Shown: positions 8,705 through 18,713, counted from the stretch's first letter. The stretch: DNA of 64,000 nt from an uncultured Aquimarina sp. (GCA_947498595.1 CANMKX010000015.1:1-64000); one strand, 5' to 3'. The notes: a model not told the origin generated them from the letters alone. Program-made: numbers and translations.

Positions 8705-11700
8705 ATGAACAAAGATTACACGTATATATATGCTTTAATAACAATATTGTTATCGGCATGTGCTACGTATTCACCTCAATATAGAGTCAAAAATTTTGAT
8801 GAAAAATTACAAAATAAAACGATAGAAAAATCTTTTTATTTGATTGGTGATGCGGGAAATGCTCAATTTAACAAATCTACTGTTGGATTAAAGCTTTTAA
8901 AACAAACGTTAGATACTGTCACTACTACGAATCAATATGTACTTTTTTTAGGAGATAATATATACCCTAAAGGAATGCCCAAGAAGAATGATGAAGGAAG
9001 AGCGTTAGCAGAATATCGTATTGACGCGCAATTAGAAGCAGTAAAAGATTTCAAAGGAGAAGTTATTTTTATGCCAGGAAATCACGATTGGTATTCTGAT
9101 GGTGTAAATGGATTGAAAAGGGAAGAAAAATATATAAAAAGTAAATTAAATGCTGAAAATATCTTTTCGCCTTCTAATGGATGTCCTATAGAGAGTATAG
9201 AAATTAGCGAAAAAATACAATTGGTTGTAGTTGATACACAATGGTATTTAGCAGATTGGGATAAAACACCTGCTATTAATGATAAATGTGATATAAAGAC
9301 TAGGGCTAAATTTTTCTCTGAAATAGAAGGGGAATTAAAGAAGCATAATGGTAAAACAGTAATTTTAGCAATGCATCATCCTATGTTTTCTAACGGAATA
9401 CATGGAGGGAAATATAATTTTAAAAAACATATTTTTCCAATGAAAAATAAGGTGCCGATGCCAATATTAGGAAGCCTTGTAACTCAAATTCGTTCTCAAG
9501 GAGGAATTTCTCCACAAGATATGAGTAACGAGCATTATAACCATTTAGTCAAGAGAATAACGACAATGGCTAGAGATAATGAAAAAATAGTTTTTGTATC
9601 AGGACACGAACATTCATTACAGTATATAAATAATAATGGATTACAACAGATTGTATCCGGATCTGGATCCAAAGTATCAGCAGCAAGCTTAGGACAAGAC
9701 GGTGTTTTTTCATATCCTGGACAAGGATTTGCTGTTTTAGATGTATTTACAGATGGATCGTCACAGGTAAGATTTATAGGGGAAGAAAATGGTAAAATAG
9801 CATTAAAATTTAAACATCAATTACACCAAAAGAAAAGTAATTACAAAGAAGGAATCTATGCATCAAGTTTTGAAACCGAAACCGAAGAAAGTGCATATTC
9901 TTTAGAGAGTACACAAAAATCAAATTCCTACAAATCTTTATGGGGAGACCATTATAGATACGTATATGGAACCGATATAAAAGTACCAGTAGCTACATTA
10001 GATACTTTAATGGGGGGATTTACTGTTGATCGAAGAGGAGGCGGACAACAAACAAGATCACTTAGACTGATTGATAAAAATGGAAAAAGATATAGTCTAA
10101 GAGCTGTTAAAAAAAGTGCTACTCAGTTTTTACAAAAAGGAGCTTTTAAAAACACATATTTAGAAGATGATTTTAAAGAAACATTTACAGAAGAATTATT
10201 ATTAGATTTTTATACTTCAAGTCATCCTTATGCAACATTTACTGTAGGAACACTGGCAGATGCGATTGGTGTTTATCATGCAAATCCTCAACTTTTATAT
10301 ATACCTAAACATAAGGCATTAGGAAAATATAATGAAGCTTATGGAGATGAATTGTATATTCTGGAAGAAAGACCAGGAAAAGAGTTTATTGATGTAGCAT
10401 CGTTTGGGAATCCTAATGATATCGAAAGCACGGATGATATGATAGGTAAATTGAGAAAAAGTGAAAAGTATTTAATGGACGAAGAAGCCTATATTAAAGC
10501 AAGATTGTTTGATATGATCTTAGGAGATTGGGATAGACATTCTGATCAATGGAGATGGGCACGATTTGATGAAGGTGAGCAAAAGTATTACAGACCAATA
10601 CCACGAGATAGAGATCAAGTATTTTCTAATTATGACGGAAGTTTAATCGATATTATAAAATTTGTAATTCCTTTAACACGTAAATTTCAGGAATATGATG
10701 AAAAATTAAAAAACGTACGTTGGATTAATGAAGCTGGAATTCGATTAGATAGAGCATTTGCTTCTAGATCTACTAAAGAAATTTGGTTAGAACAAGCTGC
10801 ATATATCAATAAATATTTAACAGATGAGGTTATAGATGCTGCATTCCAAAAATTACCAAATGAAATACAAGATGAGGTAACCGCAAAAATTAAGAGGTTC
10901 CTGAAAAAAAGAAGAGATAATGTTGTTGATATAGCAGAAAGGTATTATAAATATGTTTCACAACAAGTAATTGTTAGAGGTACTGATAAAGATGATTTTT
11001 TTGAAATAATAAGAAGCGATAATGCGACAACAATTAAGATTTCTAGAATCAAAAACGGAAAACCTAAATCACCTTATTTTGAACGAACAATCTACTCTGG
11101 TGAAACAAAAGAAATCTGGATATATGGATTGGATGATGATGATGAATTTGTTGTAAATGGTAGTGGAAAGAAACCTATTAGAATTAGAATTATTGGAGGA
11201 CAAGATGAGGATGCTTATGCAATTGAAAATGGAAAGAAAATAAAGATATATGATCATAAGGAACAGAAAAATGTTATAAAGAAAAAGAATGGAGCAAATT
11301 TAGTGATGAGTAATAATTATAATTACAATACTTATGACTATAACAAATATATTAGTAAGACAAATACAGTAACTCCTTTTATAGGGTTCAATCCAGATGA
11401 TGGAATGAATATAAATGTAACTGATTCTTATATGATAAAAGGATTTAAAAATACTCCATATCAAAGTAGACATAGAATTAGAGGAGCATATTATTTTGCA
11501 ACCCAAGGATTTGATTTGTCATTTTCAAGTGAGTTTGTAAATACGTTTGGTAACTGGGATTTAAATGTAGAAGGATTATACACAAGTCATAATTTCACAC
11601 AAAACTTTTTTGGATTTGGAAACAATACCGAAAATTTTGATGAAGAAAAAGGATTAGATTATAACCGAGTGAAAACAAGTATTATTTCTGGAGCAATTGG

Positions 11701-12412
11701 AATTTCGAAGAAAGGATATTATGGAAGTGAAATTATTATCAAAGGAATGGTAGAAGGAATAGAAGTAGATTCTACCGAAGGTAGGTTTATAACTACAGAT
11801 CCAGTATTTACGGCAAGTAATGATTTTACATTCCATGATAGGAAATTTTTTGGAGGAGTAGAATTTACTTATAAATATGAAAGTTATGATAATAGAGTGA
11901 CTCCTTCTAGAGGGATGATTTTTAGAGTAAAAACAGAAGCAAAAATAAATATAGAAGAAACAGATCAACAATATGGATATTTAAACCCTCACTTAGGTTT
12001 TTATAATGCTTTAACAACCAATAGAAAATTGGTGTTAAAAACGGATGTGGATGCTCAGATACTAATAGGAGACGAATACCAGTTTTATCAAGCAGCTCGA
12101 TTGGGAGGAGATAATGGATTAAGAGGATTTAGAGAACAACGTTTTGCAGGTAGGAGTGCTGTAGTATTTAATGCTGATTTACGATATAGTTTTAATAAAT
12201 TTAAAACAGGGTTATTACCATTACAATTAGGAGTATATGGTGGAACTGATTATGGACGTGTATGGTTGGATGATGAAGATTCAGATAAATGGCATAGTTC
12301 TATTGGAGGTGGTTTTTGGATTAATGCCGTAGATGCAGTTTCAGGTCAATTAGGGATTTTCAATTCAGAAGAAGGAACAAGGGTTTCTTTTGGTTTTGGG
12401 TTGGATTTTTAA
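8705..12412 (+). CDS. Lipoprotein with metallophosphoesterase, kinase-like and Omp85-type barrel regions
   Basis: 1,235 residues; lipobox ends at Cys19 (LLSAC). Residues about 45-340 are a calcineurin-like phosphoesterase with all metal motifs: GDAGN (48-52), GDN (83-85), GNHD (125-128), MHHP (about 222) and GHEH (about 302). Residues about 410-720 look like a distant HipA/Fam20-type kinase fold: Lys469/470 in RAVKKS, GDWDRHSDQW at 607-616 and a DRD acidic site at 635-637. Residues about 880-1235 form a beta-barrel with the Omp85 signature GLRGFREQRF (about 1138) and a C-terminal Phe. The family is usually annotated only as metallophosphoesterase. It probably sits in the outer membrane with the catalytic parts exposed. 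The kinase-like reading is my inference. Confidence 0.85.
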   Translation: MNKDYTYIYALITILLSACATYSPQYRVKNFDEKLQNKTIEKSFYLIGDAGNAQFNKSTVGLKLLKQTLDTVTTTNQYVLFLGDNIYPKGMPKKNDEGRALAEYRIDAQLEAVKDFKGEVIFMPGNHDWYSDGVNGLKREEKYIKSKLNAENIFSPSNGCPIESIEISEKIQLVVVDTQWYLADWDKTPAINDKCDIKTRAKFFSEIEGELKKHNGKTVILAMHHPMFSNGIHGGKYNFKKHIFPMKNKVPMPILGSLVTQIRSQGGISPQDMSNEHYNHLVKRITTMARDNEKIVFVSGHEHSLQYINNNGLQQIVSGSGSKVSAASLGQDGVFSYPGQGFAVLDVFTDGSSQVRFIGEENGKIALKFKHQLHQKKSNYKEGIYASSFETETEESAYSLESTQKSNSYKSLWGDHYRYVYGTDIKVPVATLDTLMGGFTVDRRGGGQQTRSLRLIDKNGKRYSLRAVKKSATQFLQKGAFKNTYLEDDFKETFTEELLLDFYTSSHPYATFTVGTLADAIGVYHANPQLLYIPKHKALGKYNEAYGDELYILEERPGKEFIDVASFGNPNDIESTDDMIGKLRKSEKYLMDEEAYIKARLFDMILGDWDRHSDQWRWARFDEGEQKYYRPIPRDRDQVFSNYDGSLIDIIKFVIPLTRKFQEYDEKLKNVRWINEAGIRLDRAFASRSTKEIWLEQAAYINKYLTDEVIDAAFQKLPNEIQDEVTAKIKRFLKKRRDNVVDIAERYYKYVSQQVIVRGTDKDDFFEIIRSDNATTIKISRIKNGKPKSPYFERTIYSGETKEIWIYGLDDDDEFVVNGSGKKPIRIRIIGGQDEDAYAIENGKKIKIYDHKEQKNVIKKKNGANLVMSNNYNYNTYDYNKYISKTNTVTPFIGFNPDDGMNINVTDSYMIKGFKNTPYQSRHRIRGAYYFATQGFDLSFSSEFVNTFGNWDLNVEGLYTSHNFTQNFFGFGNNTENFDEEKGLDYNRVKTSIISGAIGISKKGYYGSEIIIKGMVEGIEVDSTEGRFITTDPVFTASNDFTFHDRKFFGGVEFTYKYESYDNRVTPSRGMIFRVKTEAKINIEETDQQYGYLNPHLGFYNALTTNRKLVLKTDVDAQILIGDEYQFYQAARLGGDNGLRGFREQRFAGRSAVVFNADLRYSFNKFKTGLLPLQLGVYGGTDYGRVWLDDEDSDKWHSSIGGGFWINAVDAVSGQLGIFNSEEGTRVSFGFGLDF

Positions 12413-12443
12413 GACGATTAAAAAATCATTTAAAAAAAGTAAG

Positions 12444-12475
12444 AACGGCTTCTAGAATTTACTCTAGAAGCCGTT
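12444..12475. terminator. Bidirectional terminator between convergent genes
   Basis: Perfect 13-bp stem AACGGCTTCTAGA / TCTAGAAGCCGTT with a six-base loop. It lies between the ends of two convergent genes and is flanked by A-rich and T-rich sequence. Confidence 0.85.
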
Positions 12476-12506
12476 TTATATTATACAGAAATAGCCGTGA
12501 ATTAAT

Positions 12507-13358
12507 TTATTCAGATAGAATATATTGATAGATGCTAGAAGGAGTTTTATTACTTCTTTCATCACTAATATATAAAGTTGAATCATTAATAAACGTGATT
12601 CCTTCTTTTTGAGAATAGTGTTTTAGCTTGATTTTACTTACAGTACCATCAAATAAATTATCTTCAGAAAAATTAGACAATATATATATCTTATTGTATG
12701 TTAAAAGAGCTATTTTATCTTTAGCCTTGTTAATAGATGCAGCTGTAATGAAACAATCCTTAGCATCACCTCCTGTTCTATAACTAGATATTAAAGTAGC
12801 AATATGCTTACCTTCCTTAGCTGGAAGTTTGTACAGTTTAGTTGTTCCGTCAAAAGTTTTACTTCTATTTTTGGTAAATAAATAGAAGCTTCCATTCAAA
12901 TAAATAAAAGCTTCTATATCAAAATTTCGATGTTTCTTTTTTGGAGGAAATTGAGTTTGATCCTCTAATGTAAACTCAATTTTTGCAATGGTATGTTGAG
13001 ATTCATTAGGTGAAGTAACTTTGTAGATGACTAAATCCTTACGATCATTATCGTTATTACCAAAATCACCAACATAAATATTTCCTTCTGGATCACGAGC
13101 TATATCTTCCCAATCAACATTTTTGGTACCATGTAGCTTGATTTCTTTACGAACTTCTCCATCAAGAGACAATTGATAAAGTGAATTGCTATTTCCAGAA
13201 TCGTTAATAGCATATAATTTATCATCTATAGAAGAATAGGTAATACCTGAAATTTCTTCCATAAAAGAGGGCAATGTATTGATCTTTCTTAAAAAATTAT
13301 TGTTTTGACAACTAGCTGTTAAGCTACATAAAGCAATTAAAAAAGAAAGTCTATACAT
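12507..13358 (-). CDS. Lipoprotein with SdiA-regulated/beta-propeller-like fold
   Basis: I chose the Met at 13358 because it gives a clean lipoprotein signal (MYRLSFLIALCSLTASC); the upstream start at 13400 would overlap the Dps gene and hide the signal. The 283-residue product has repeated strand patterns such as EISGITYSSIDDKLYAINDSG, DWEDIARDPEGNIYVGDFGN and EGITFINDSTLYISDE, typical of NHL/SdiA-regulated propellers. No catalytic motif is evident. It probably sits on the periplasmic face of a membrane. It follows dps on the same strand but is unlikely to share its function. Confidence 0.72.
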   Translation of the reverse strand: MYRLSFLIALCSLTASCQNNNFLRKINTLPSFMEEISGITYSSIDDKLYAINDSGNSNSLYQLSLDGEVRKEIKLHGTKNVDWEDIARDPEGNIYVGDFGNNDNDRKDLVIYKVTSPNESQHTIAKIEFTLEDQTQFPPKKKHRNFDIEAFIYLNGSFYLFTKNRSKTFDGTTKLYKLPAKEGKHIATLISSYRTGGDAKDCFITAASINKAKDKIALLTYNKIYILSNFSEDNLFDGTVSKIKLKHYSQKEGITFINDSTLYISDERSNKTPSSIYQYILSE

Positions 13359-13381
13359 ACTATTAAAAATTTGATAATTAA

Positions 13382-13831
13382 TTATTTTCGTTGATTCCAA
13401 GCATTTAACATCCAGCTTGTTTTTTCTAATTCACCAATATAAGTACCAGTAATGTCCAAGGTACCATTATCTTCAACATTTTCTGCTAATTTAGTAACAA
13501 TACTTAGTTGATTTAACAAAATTTCATAATCAGATAATATAGCATCTACCATATCATGATCAATTAAATCTGAATTAGCTTCCTTGATATTAGAAATTTT
13601 TAAGTAATCACTAAAGTTACTTATAGGTTGCGCTCTTAATGTAAGAATACGTTCAGCTACTTCATCGATTTTTAACTTTGCATCTTCATATAATTCTTCA
13701 AATTTAACATGCAGTTCAAAGAAATTTTGCCCTTTGATATTCCAATGAAAATTACGAAGTTTTTGATAATGCATATGATAATCTGCTAATAATACATTAA
13801 GTGCTTCTATAGTTTTGTCGTTAGTATTCAT
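13382..13831 (-). CDS. dps: Dps-type ferritin-like DNA/iron protection protein
   Basis: 149 residues, normal for Dps. The ferroxidase signature is clear: NFHWNIKGxxFxxLHxxFExLYxDAKxxxDEVAERI, with His29, His41, Asp56 and Glu60 as the expected inter-subunit iron ligands. Dps forms a 12-subunit cage that oxidises and stores iron with hydrogen peroxide and can coat DNA in stress. The Lys-rich DNA-binding tail seen in some Dps proteins is short or absent here, so protection may be mainly by iron removal. Confidence 0.93.
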   Translation of the reverse strand: MNTNDKTIEALNVLLADYHMHYQKLRNFHWNIKGQNFFELHVKFEELYEDAKLKIDEVAERILTLRAQPISNFSDYLKISNIKEANSDLIDHDMVDAILSDYEILLNQLSIVTKLAENVEDNGTLDITGTYIGELEKTSWMLNAWNQRK

Positions 13832-13944
13832 TATAAATATTTTTTATTGTTTTTCTTAACTTGATGTAAAATTATTATAATAAAAGAAAGAAGGAACTAT
13901 GATTGTGATAATTGTTTTTTATAATCACATTAGCCATATCAATA

Positions 13945-13988
13945 AAAAAATAGGGCTTTGTTTATAAATGAACAAAGCCCTATTTTTT
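13945..13988 (-). terminator. Rho-independent terminator of the M42 peptidase gene
   Basis: Stem TAGGGCTTTGTT (13951-13962) / AACAAAGCCCTA (13971-13982), with an A-run and T-run on the sides, just past the peptidase stop codon. Confidence 0.85.
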
Positions 13989-13995
13989 TATATGT

Positions 13996-15084
13996 TTAGT
14001 CAAAATAACTAAATGTTTCTCCAGATTTTATTTGAAGAAGACTTTCATAAATTAATTTGATAACATTTTCAACATCTTCCCTATGTACCATTTCTACAGT
14101 TGTATGCATATAACGTAAAGGTAAAGAGATAAGAGCAGAAGCTACACCTCCATTGCTATAAGCAAATGCATCTGTGTCAGTACCTGTAAAACGGCTAGAA
14201 GCCATACGTTGAAAAGGAATCTTGTTGTCTTCTGCAGTATCAATTAAAAGTTCTCTTAATTTGTTTTGTACAGCAGGAGCATATGAAATAACAGGACCAT
14301 CACCAATCTTAGTTTCTCCCTGTGTTTTCTTTTCGATCATAGGAGTTGTCGTATCGTGACAAACATCTGTAACAATAGCTACATCTGGCTTAATAGTCTG
14401 TGTAATCATTTCTGCACCACGTAAACCAATCTCTTCTTGTACAGAGTTTGTAATATAAAGACCAAAAGGGAGTTCTTTCTTATTCTCTTTTAATAAGCGA
14501 GCTACCTCGGCAATCATGAATCCACCCATACGATTGTCCAATGCACGGCAAACAAATTTATTTCCATTAAGGATGAAAAATTCGTCTGGATATGTAATTA
14601 CACAACCTACGTGAACTCCTAATGCAAGAACTTCTTCTTTTGTAGAGCATCCAACATCTATACAAATATTCTCTAATGTAGGAGCTTGTTCTTTAGCACC
14701 TTTTCTGGTATGGATTGCAGGCCAACCAAATACACCTTTTACAATCCCTTTTTTAGTATGGATATTTACACGTTTCGAAGTCGCTATTTGGTGATCACTA
14801 CCACCGTTTCTAATCACATAAATTAATCCATTATCAGTAATGTAATTAACATACCATGAGATTTCGTCTGCATGTCCTTCGATGACTACTTTATATGGTG
14901 CATCAGGATTGATAACACCAACAGCAGTTCCATATGTATCAGTAATAAATTCGTCTACGTATGGCTTTAAATAGTCCATCCATATTTTTTGTCCTTCCCA
15001 CTCGTATCCTGTTGGAGAAGCGTTATTTAGATATTTTTCTAAAAAGTCTAATGACTTTTCGTTTAAAATACTGTCTTGAGCCAT
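13996..15084 (-). CDS. M42-family metallo-aminopeptidase
   Basis: 362 residues from the ATG at 15084; a TTG nine bases upstream is less likely. The dinuclear-metal pattern of M42 (glutamyl aminopeptidase, FrvX/YsdC-like) is visible: EGHADEISW near 70, RALDNRMGGF, then NSVQEEIGLRG and VTDVCHDT, and a late TVEMVHREDV. These enzymes form tetrahedral cytoplasmic complexes that trim peptides. No signal peptide is present, which agrees with a cytosolic site. It stands alone with its own terminator. Confidence 0.92.
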   Translation of the reverse strand: MAQDSILNEKSLDFLEKYLNNASPTGYEWEGQKIWMDYLKPYVDEFITDTYGTAVGVINPDAPYKVVIEGHADEISWYVNYITDNGLIYVIRNGGSDHQIATSKRVNIHTKKGIVKGVFGWPAIHTRKGAKEQAPTLENICIDVGCSTKEEVLALGVHVGCVITYPDEFFILNGNKFVCRALDNRMGGFMIAEVARLLKENKKELPFGLYITNSVQEEIGLRGAEMITQTIKPDVAIVTDVCHDTTTPMIEKKTQGETKIGDGPVISYAPAVQNKLRELLIDTAEDNKIPFQRMASSRFTGTDTDAFAYSNGGVASALISLPLRYMHTTVEMVHREDVENVIKLIYESLLQIKSGETFSYFD

Positions 15085-15151
15085 GATCTTCAATTTTTGA
15101 CCAATTTAATAATATTCACATAGATTTTAGAGTTTACAAATGGTTAATTGT

Positions 15152-15159
15152 TAATTTTG
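15152..15159 (+). promoter_or_regulatory. Putative -7 box (TAATTTTG) of the DUF4294 gene
   Basis: TAATTTTG fits TAnnTTTG and lies 30 bases before the ATG at 15190. The nearest upstream T-rich element (TTTA at 15133) is closer than the usual 19-base spacing. Confidence 0.4.
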
Positions 15160-15189
15160 AACCAACTTTTAGAAGTAGTACAGTAAAAA

Positions 15190-15894
15190 ATGCCAAAAAC
15201 AATATTATACATAGTATCACTTTTTATAACTATAGTGTGCTATAGTCAGAAACAAATACATGTTAAAGATAGTGCAAATAACTATGTTCAATATTATGTA
15301 ATAGAGGGAGATACCATTCCTATAGATGCCATAGGGCTGGATGAAGTAATTATTTTGGGAAAGCTTAATTTTAAAGATAAATTAGCTAGGAGAAAATATT
15401 TAATACTAAGACGAAAGACACGTAAAGTATATCCTTATGCAAAATTAGCAGCTGATAGATTGATTAAATTAAATGATCGATTAGAGAAAATTGAATCTAA
15501 AAGAGCAAAAAAGAAATATATAAAAAGAATTCAGAAATATATTGAAGGAGAGTTTACCGATGAGCTGAAAAAAATGACTCGTACCGAGGGACAAATTTTA
15601 GTAAAATTAGTACATCGTCAAACCGGAAAAACAATGTTCGAGCTCGTTAAAGAATACAGGAGTGGTTGGAATGCCTTTTGGTATAACAGTGCAGCAAGTT
15701 TGTTTGATATCTCATTGAAACGAAAATACGAACCCTTGAATGTGGAAGAGGATTATTGGATAGAAGATATTTTACAACGAAGTTTTCAAGCTAATATATT
15801 AAAAGAACAAAAAACAGCTTTAGACTTTAGTTTTTACGAATTAAAAAATAAATGGGCTAAAAAAGACACTGCAGTTTTGAAGAAAAAAGATTAA
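15190..15894 (+). CDS. DUF4294 family exported protein
   Basis: 234 residues with an N-terminal signal peptide (LYIVSLFITIVCYSQ). The region VIIL...RRKTRKVYPYAKLAADRLIKLNDRL and the later LVKLVHRQTGKTMFELVKEYRSGW match the DUF4294 family, known only from Bacteroidota. It is very rich in Lys and Arg. No catalytic motif is recognised and the function is unknown. It faces the M42 peptidase gene head to head and converges with the DUF721 gene. Confidence 0.8.
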   Translation: MPKTILYIVSLFITIVCYSQKQIHVKDSANNYVQYYVIEGDTIPIDAIGLDEVIILGKLNFKDKLARRKYLILRRKTRKVYPYAKLAADRLIKLNDRLEKIESKRAKKKYIKRIQKYIEGEFTDELKKMTRTEGQILVKLVHRQTGKTMFELVKEYRSGWNAFWYNSAASLFDISLKRKYEPLNVEEDYWIEDILQRSFQANILKEQKTALDFSFYELKNKWAKKDTAVLKKKD

Positions 15895-15908
15895 TTAAAT
15901 AATGAATT

Positions 15909-16205
15909 TTATCTTAATACTAGCTTTTTAATCAGTTCTTTACCTAAAGCCTCATTTAGATTCGTAATTATTTTTTGTACACCATAACTTAGCTCTTCTC
16001 TTAGTACTGATGAATTGAGTTGTACATAAAGAATATCGTTTTTGAGAGCTATATTATCAGTATATTTCATAATTGCAGGACCCATTATTTGTTCCCAAAC
16101 TTGTTGTACTTCAACTTTATCAAGACCTCTTTGTAAATTGTTTTTATCTACAAACGTTTTTAATAAATCACTGATGGGCAAATTGTCGTTTTCTCTTCTA
16201 GCCAT
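15909..16205 (-). CDS. DUF721/DciA-like protein
   Basis: 98 residues with the DUF721 pattern: LKTFVDKNNLQRGLDKVEVQQVWEQIMG, then ILYVQLNSSVLREELSYG. DUF721 includes DciA, which helps load the replicative helicase in bacteria lacking DnaC. The position next to recF, separated by one small lipoprotein gene, supports a DNA-replication link, as DUF721 genes often lie beside recF. The start is one base after the upstream lipoprotein stop, so the two are probably co-transcribed. Confidence 0.83.
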   Translation of the reverse strand: MARRENDNLPISDLLKTFVDKNNLQRGLDKVEVQQVWEQIMGPAIMKYTDNIALKNDILYVQLNSSVLREELSYGVQKIITNLNEALGKELIKKLVLR

Positions 16206-16206
16206 T

Positions 16207-16626
16207 TTATAATTCTAATTTTTGATAAGGTCTATAATAATAGATGTTTCCTGATTGATTTTTTATAATTAATTTCTCCTGATCAGCATTTATGACAGTT
16301 TCTTTCCAAGTTGCATGAGGAGTTTTATAATAAATTCTTAAGCTATCATCTTCGATTTTAAAAGAAAGATGCTCATTAGTACTATTATTCGTAATAGTAA
16401 AAGTACCATCTAATTTAGGTTGTACCTTTTTTCGGATTCCTGTAGAGTCATTAACTTCAAAATAGTCAATACTAGGATTGAATTTATATTCTTTTTCTGT
16501 ACCGTCTGTTAATCTTACATGATCAATCTCCCAATAACCATTAAAAAATGGAATATAGGATTCTGGAGATGCACTACTACAACTTAGTACGACTAAACAA
16601 ATGAAACTATATAAAATTTTTCTCAT
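16207..16626 (-). CDS. Lipocalin-like small lipoprotein
   Basis: Start placed at the Met at 16626, which gives the lipoprotein signal MRKILYSFICLVVLSC; an upstream Met at 16650 adds eight residues. The remaining 120 residues are strand-rich with a WEIDHVRLTDG opening and alternating hydrophobic strands, resembling the lipocalin-like domains frequent in Bacteroidota lipoproteins. No ligand is predicted. It lies between recF and the DUF721 gene on the same strand. Confidence 0.68.
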   Translation of the reverse strand: MRKILYSFICLVVLSCSSASPESYIPFFNGYWEIDHVRLTDGTEKEYKFNPSIDYFEVNDSTGIRKKVQPKLDGTFTITNNSTNEHLSFKIEDDSLRIYYKTPHATWKETVINADQEKLIIKNQSGNIYYYRPYQKLEL

Positions 16627-16685
16627 GAAATGCTTGCTAAACATTAGCAAAGGTCGAATTAAAAAAGTTCTAAAAAAAGAGAAGT

Positions 16686-17765
16686 TTAGAGTTTAATAAT
16701 TTTATAGGATTGCGAAATTTTCTTAACCACATTTTCTGTACGATCTGCATGCGTATCACTAATAAAAAGTTGCCCAAAGTTTTTATCATCTACTAATTTG
16801 ATAATATGTTCGACACGTTTCTCATCTAATTTGTCAAAAATATCGTCTAATAGCAATATAGGATTTACATTGTTACGTTTTTTGATAAAATCAAATTGCG
16901 CAAGTTTAAGAGCGATTAAAAAAGATTTTTGCTGCCCTTGACTTCCAAATTTTTTAATAGGATGGCCATCGATTTCAAATGCTAAATCATCTTTATGGAT
17001 TCCAACACTAGTATATTGTAAAACACGATCTTTTTGTATGCTGTCTTCTAACAAATTTAAGAGAGGAGTTTCTGATAACTTACTTTGATAGCGCAGAGAA
17101 ACATTTTCTTTACCAGCACTAATAGCTTTGTATCGTTCGAGAAAAATCGGAATAAATGTAGTTAAAAAATCATTTCGTTTATGATGTATAGCAGTTCCAT
17201 ACTCATCCATTTGTTCATTATATATACCCAATGTAGTTGCATCAAAAGTACTATTGGCAGCAAAATATTTAAGCAACGAATTTCGTTGGGATATAATTTG
17301 TGTATATTTTAAAAGATGAGAAAGGTATGTAGTGTCACTTTGAGAAATAACACCATCGATAAATTTACGACGCATACTACTACCTTCAGTAATTAAATCT
17401 CTATCAGCTGGAGATATAATAACTAGAGGTAAGAAACCAATGTGTTCACTAAAAGTGTCATATGATTTTCCGTTACGTTTGATTACTTTTTTTTGGCCAC
17501 GTTTAGCACTAACGATAATTTTTTCTTCTCGATCGAGCTTTTCATAAAGACCATCGACTACAAAAAAATCTGCACCATGATTAATATTTTGACTCGTAAC
17601 AGGATTAAAATAGCTCTTACCAAAAGAGAGGTGATAGATAGCATCCAGAATATTTGTTTTACCAACACCGTTATGTCCTACGAAACAGTTTATTTTTTGA
17701 TCAAAATCAAAGCTAAAAGATTCGAAATTTTTATAATTAATTAGGGAGAGTTTTTTTAAAATCAT
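16686..17765 (-). CDS. recF: DNA replication and repair protein RecF
   Basis: 359 residues, standard length. An SMC-like ATPase: Walker [10 protein letters not shown] near residue 29-37, ABC signature GSQGQQKSF near 272, and Walker [14 protein letters not shown] near 300. It opens with [22 protein letters not shown], typical of RecF. RecF binds gapped DNA and, with RecO and RecR, loads RecA at stalled forks. The gene heads a minus-strand group with the lipocalin-like and DUF721 genes, and diverges from the TPR gene. Confidence 0.96.
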   Translation of the reverse strand: MILKKLSLINYKNFESFSFDFDQKINCFVGHNGVGKTNILDAIYHLSFGKSYFNPVTSQNINHGADFFVVDGLYEKLDREEKIIVSAKRGQKKVIKRNGKSYDTFSEHIGFLPLVIISPADRDLITEGSSMRRKFIDGVISQSDTTYLSHLLKYTQIISQRNSLLKYFAANSTFDATTLGIYNEQMDEYGTAIHHKRNDFLTTFIPIFLERYKAISAGKENVSLRYQSKLSETPLLNLLEDSIQKDRVLQYTSVGIHKDDLAFEIDGHPIKKFGSQGQQKSFLIALKLAQFDFIKKRNNVNPILLLDDIFDKLDEKRVEHIIKLVDDKNFGQLFISDTHADRTENVVKKISQSYKIIKL

Positions 17766-17875
17766 AAATCATTTACGACCTGCAAGTCGTGTCCTTTTAT
17801 AGGTCTTATACATTTGGAAGTGCAAAATATTGAAAAATAACAAATATTTTATCTTTCAGATATGAATAAAAATTT

Positions 17876-17883
17876 TATTTTTG
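17876..17883 (+). promoter_or_regulatory. Putative -7 box (TATTTTTG) of the TPR-ribH transcript
   Basis: TATTTTTG matches TAnnTTTG, 24 bases before the ATG at 17908. A TTTC at 17854-17857, 18 bases upstream, is one mismatch from the TTTG -33 box. Confidence 0.45.
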
Positions 17884-17907
17884 CGCACCATCACTTAAAT
17901 AATATTT

Positions 17908-18693
17908 ATGGCAACGTATAAGAAAAGAGGATATAAACCTAAGAAAGAAGCAGAAATAGTAGAAGATGTAATTGATGAAGTATCAGCAGAAAACTCAACG
18001 ACTGCAGAAGTATTTGATAAGCTAGATGAAGGTGCATCCAAAACAGAAGAGTGGGTTGCTGCTAATCAAAAATATATTTTTATTGTAATTGGAGCGGCAG
18101 TAATTGTGTTATTAGGATATTTAGGATTCCAGAAGTTTATTCAGGAGCCTAAAGAAATTGATGCAACAAATGAAATGTTTCAAGCACAAAATTATTTTGA
18201 TGATGCTTTGAACGGAAATGATAAAATAAGTGATTCATTATACAATCTTGCATTAACAGGTGGAAATGGTAAATATGGTTTCTTAGAAATTATAGATACT
18301 TATGGTGGTACTAAAGCAGCTAATTTAGCTGAGTATTATGCAGGTTTTTCTTACCTTAATACTAATAAGTATAAAGAAGCTATAGCTCATTTAGAAAATT
18401 TTAAAAGTCAAGATGAGATATTAAAGCCATTAGCTGAAGGAGGAATAGGTGATGCTTTCGCTCAGTTAGATCAAATGGATCAAGCTTTAAAATATTATGA
18501 AAAGGCAGCTAATGCTCAAGTTAATGATTATACAACACCTAAATTTTTACTAAAAGCAGGAGCAACAGCTATTACTTTAGGAAAAGCAGCTGTAGCAATC
18601 AAGCATTTAGAAAGAATCAAAGAAGAATTTTCTAATACAGTTGAAGCTGGTCAAGCAGATGTATATCTAGGTCAAGCTAAAGCAATGAAATAA
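17908..18693 (+). CDS. Membrane-anchored tetratricopeptide-repeat protein
   Basis: 261 residues. An acidic cytoplasmic N-terminus of about 50 residues precedes a single membrane helix (KYIFIVIGAAVIVLLGYLGF). The C-terminal part has TPR-like helices (YYAGFSYLNTNKYKEAIAHLENF; GGIGDAFAQLDQMDQALKYYEKAA). The topology resembles YfgM, which works with periplasmic chaperones at the Sec translocon. That parallel is inferred from topology only. ribH follows after 20 bases and is likely in the same transcript. Confidence 0.82.
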   Translation: MATYKKRGYKPKKEAEIVEDVIDEVSAENSTTAEVFDKLDEGASKTEEWVAANQKYIFIVIGAAVIVLLGYLGFQKFIQEPKEIDATNEMFQAQNYFDDALNGNDKISDSLYNLALTGGNGKYGFLEIIDTYGGTKAANLAEYYAGFSYLNTNKYKEAIAHLENFKSQDEILKPLAEGGIGDAFAQLDQMDQALKYYEKAANAQVNDYTTPKFLLKAGATAITLGKAAVAIKHLERIKEEFSNTVEAGQADVYLGQAKAMK

Positions 18694-18713
18694 TTAGATA
18701 GCGATTAAAATAT

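Noticed and set aside
11130-11150. GAT-rich tandem repeat
   Set aside because: It is a short run of Asp codons inside the phosphoesterase/barrel gene, not an independent repeat element.
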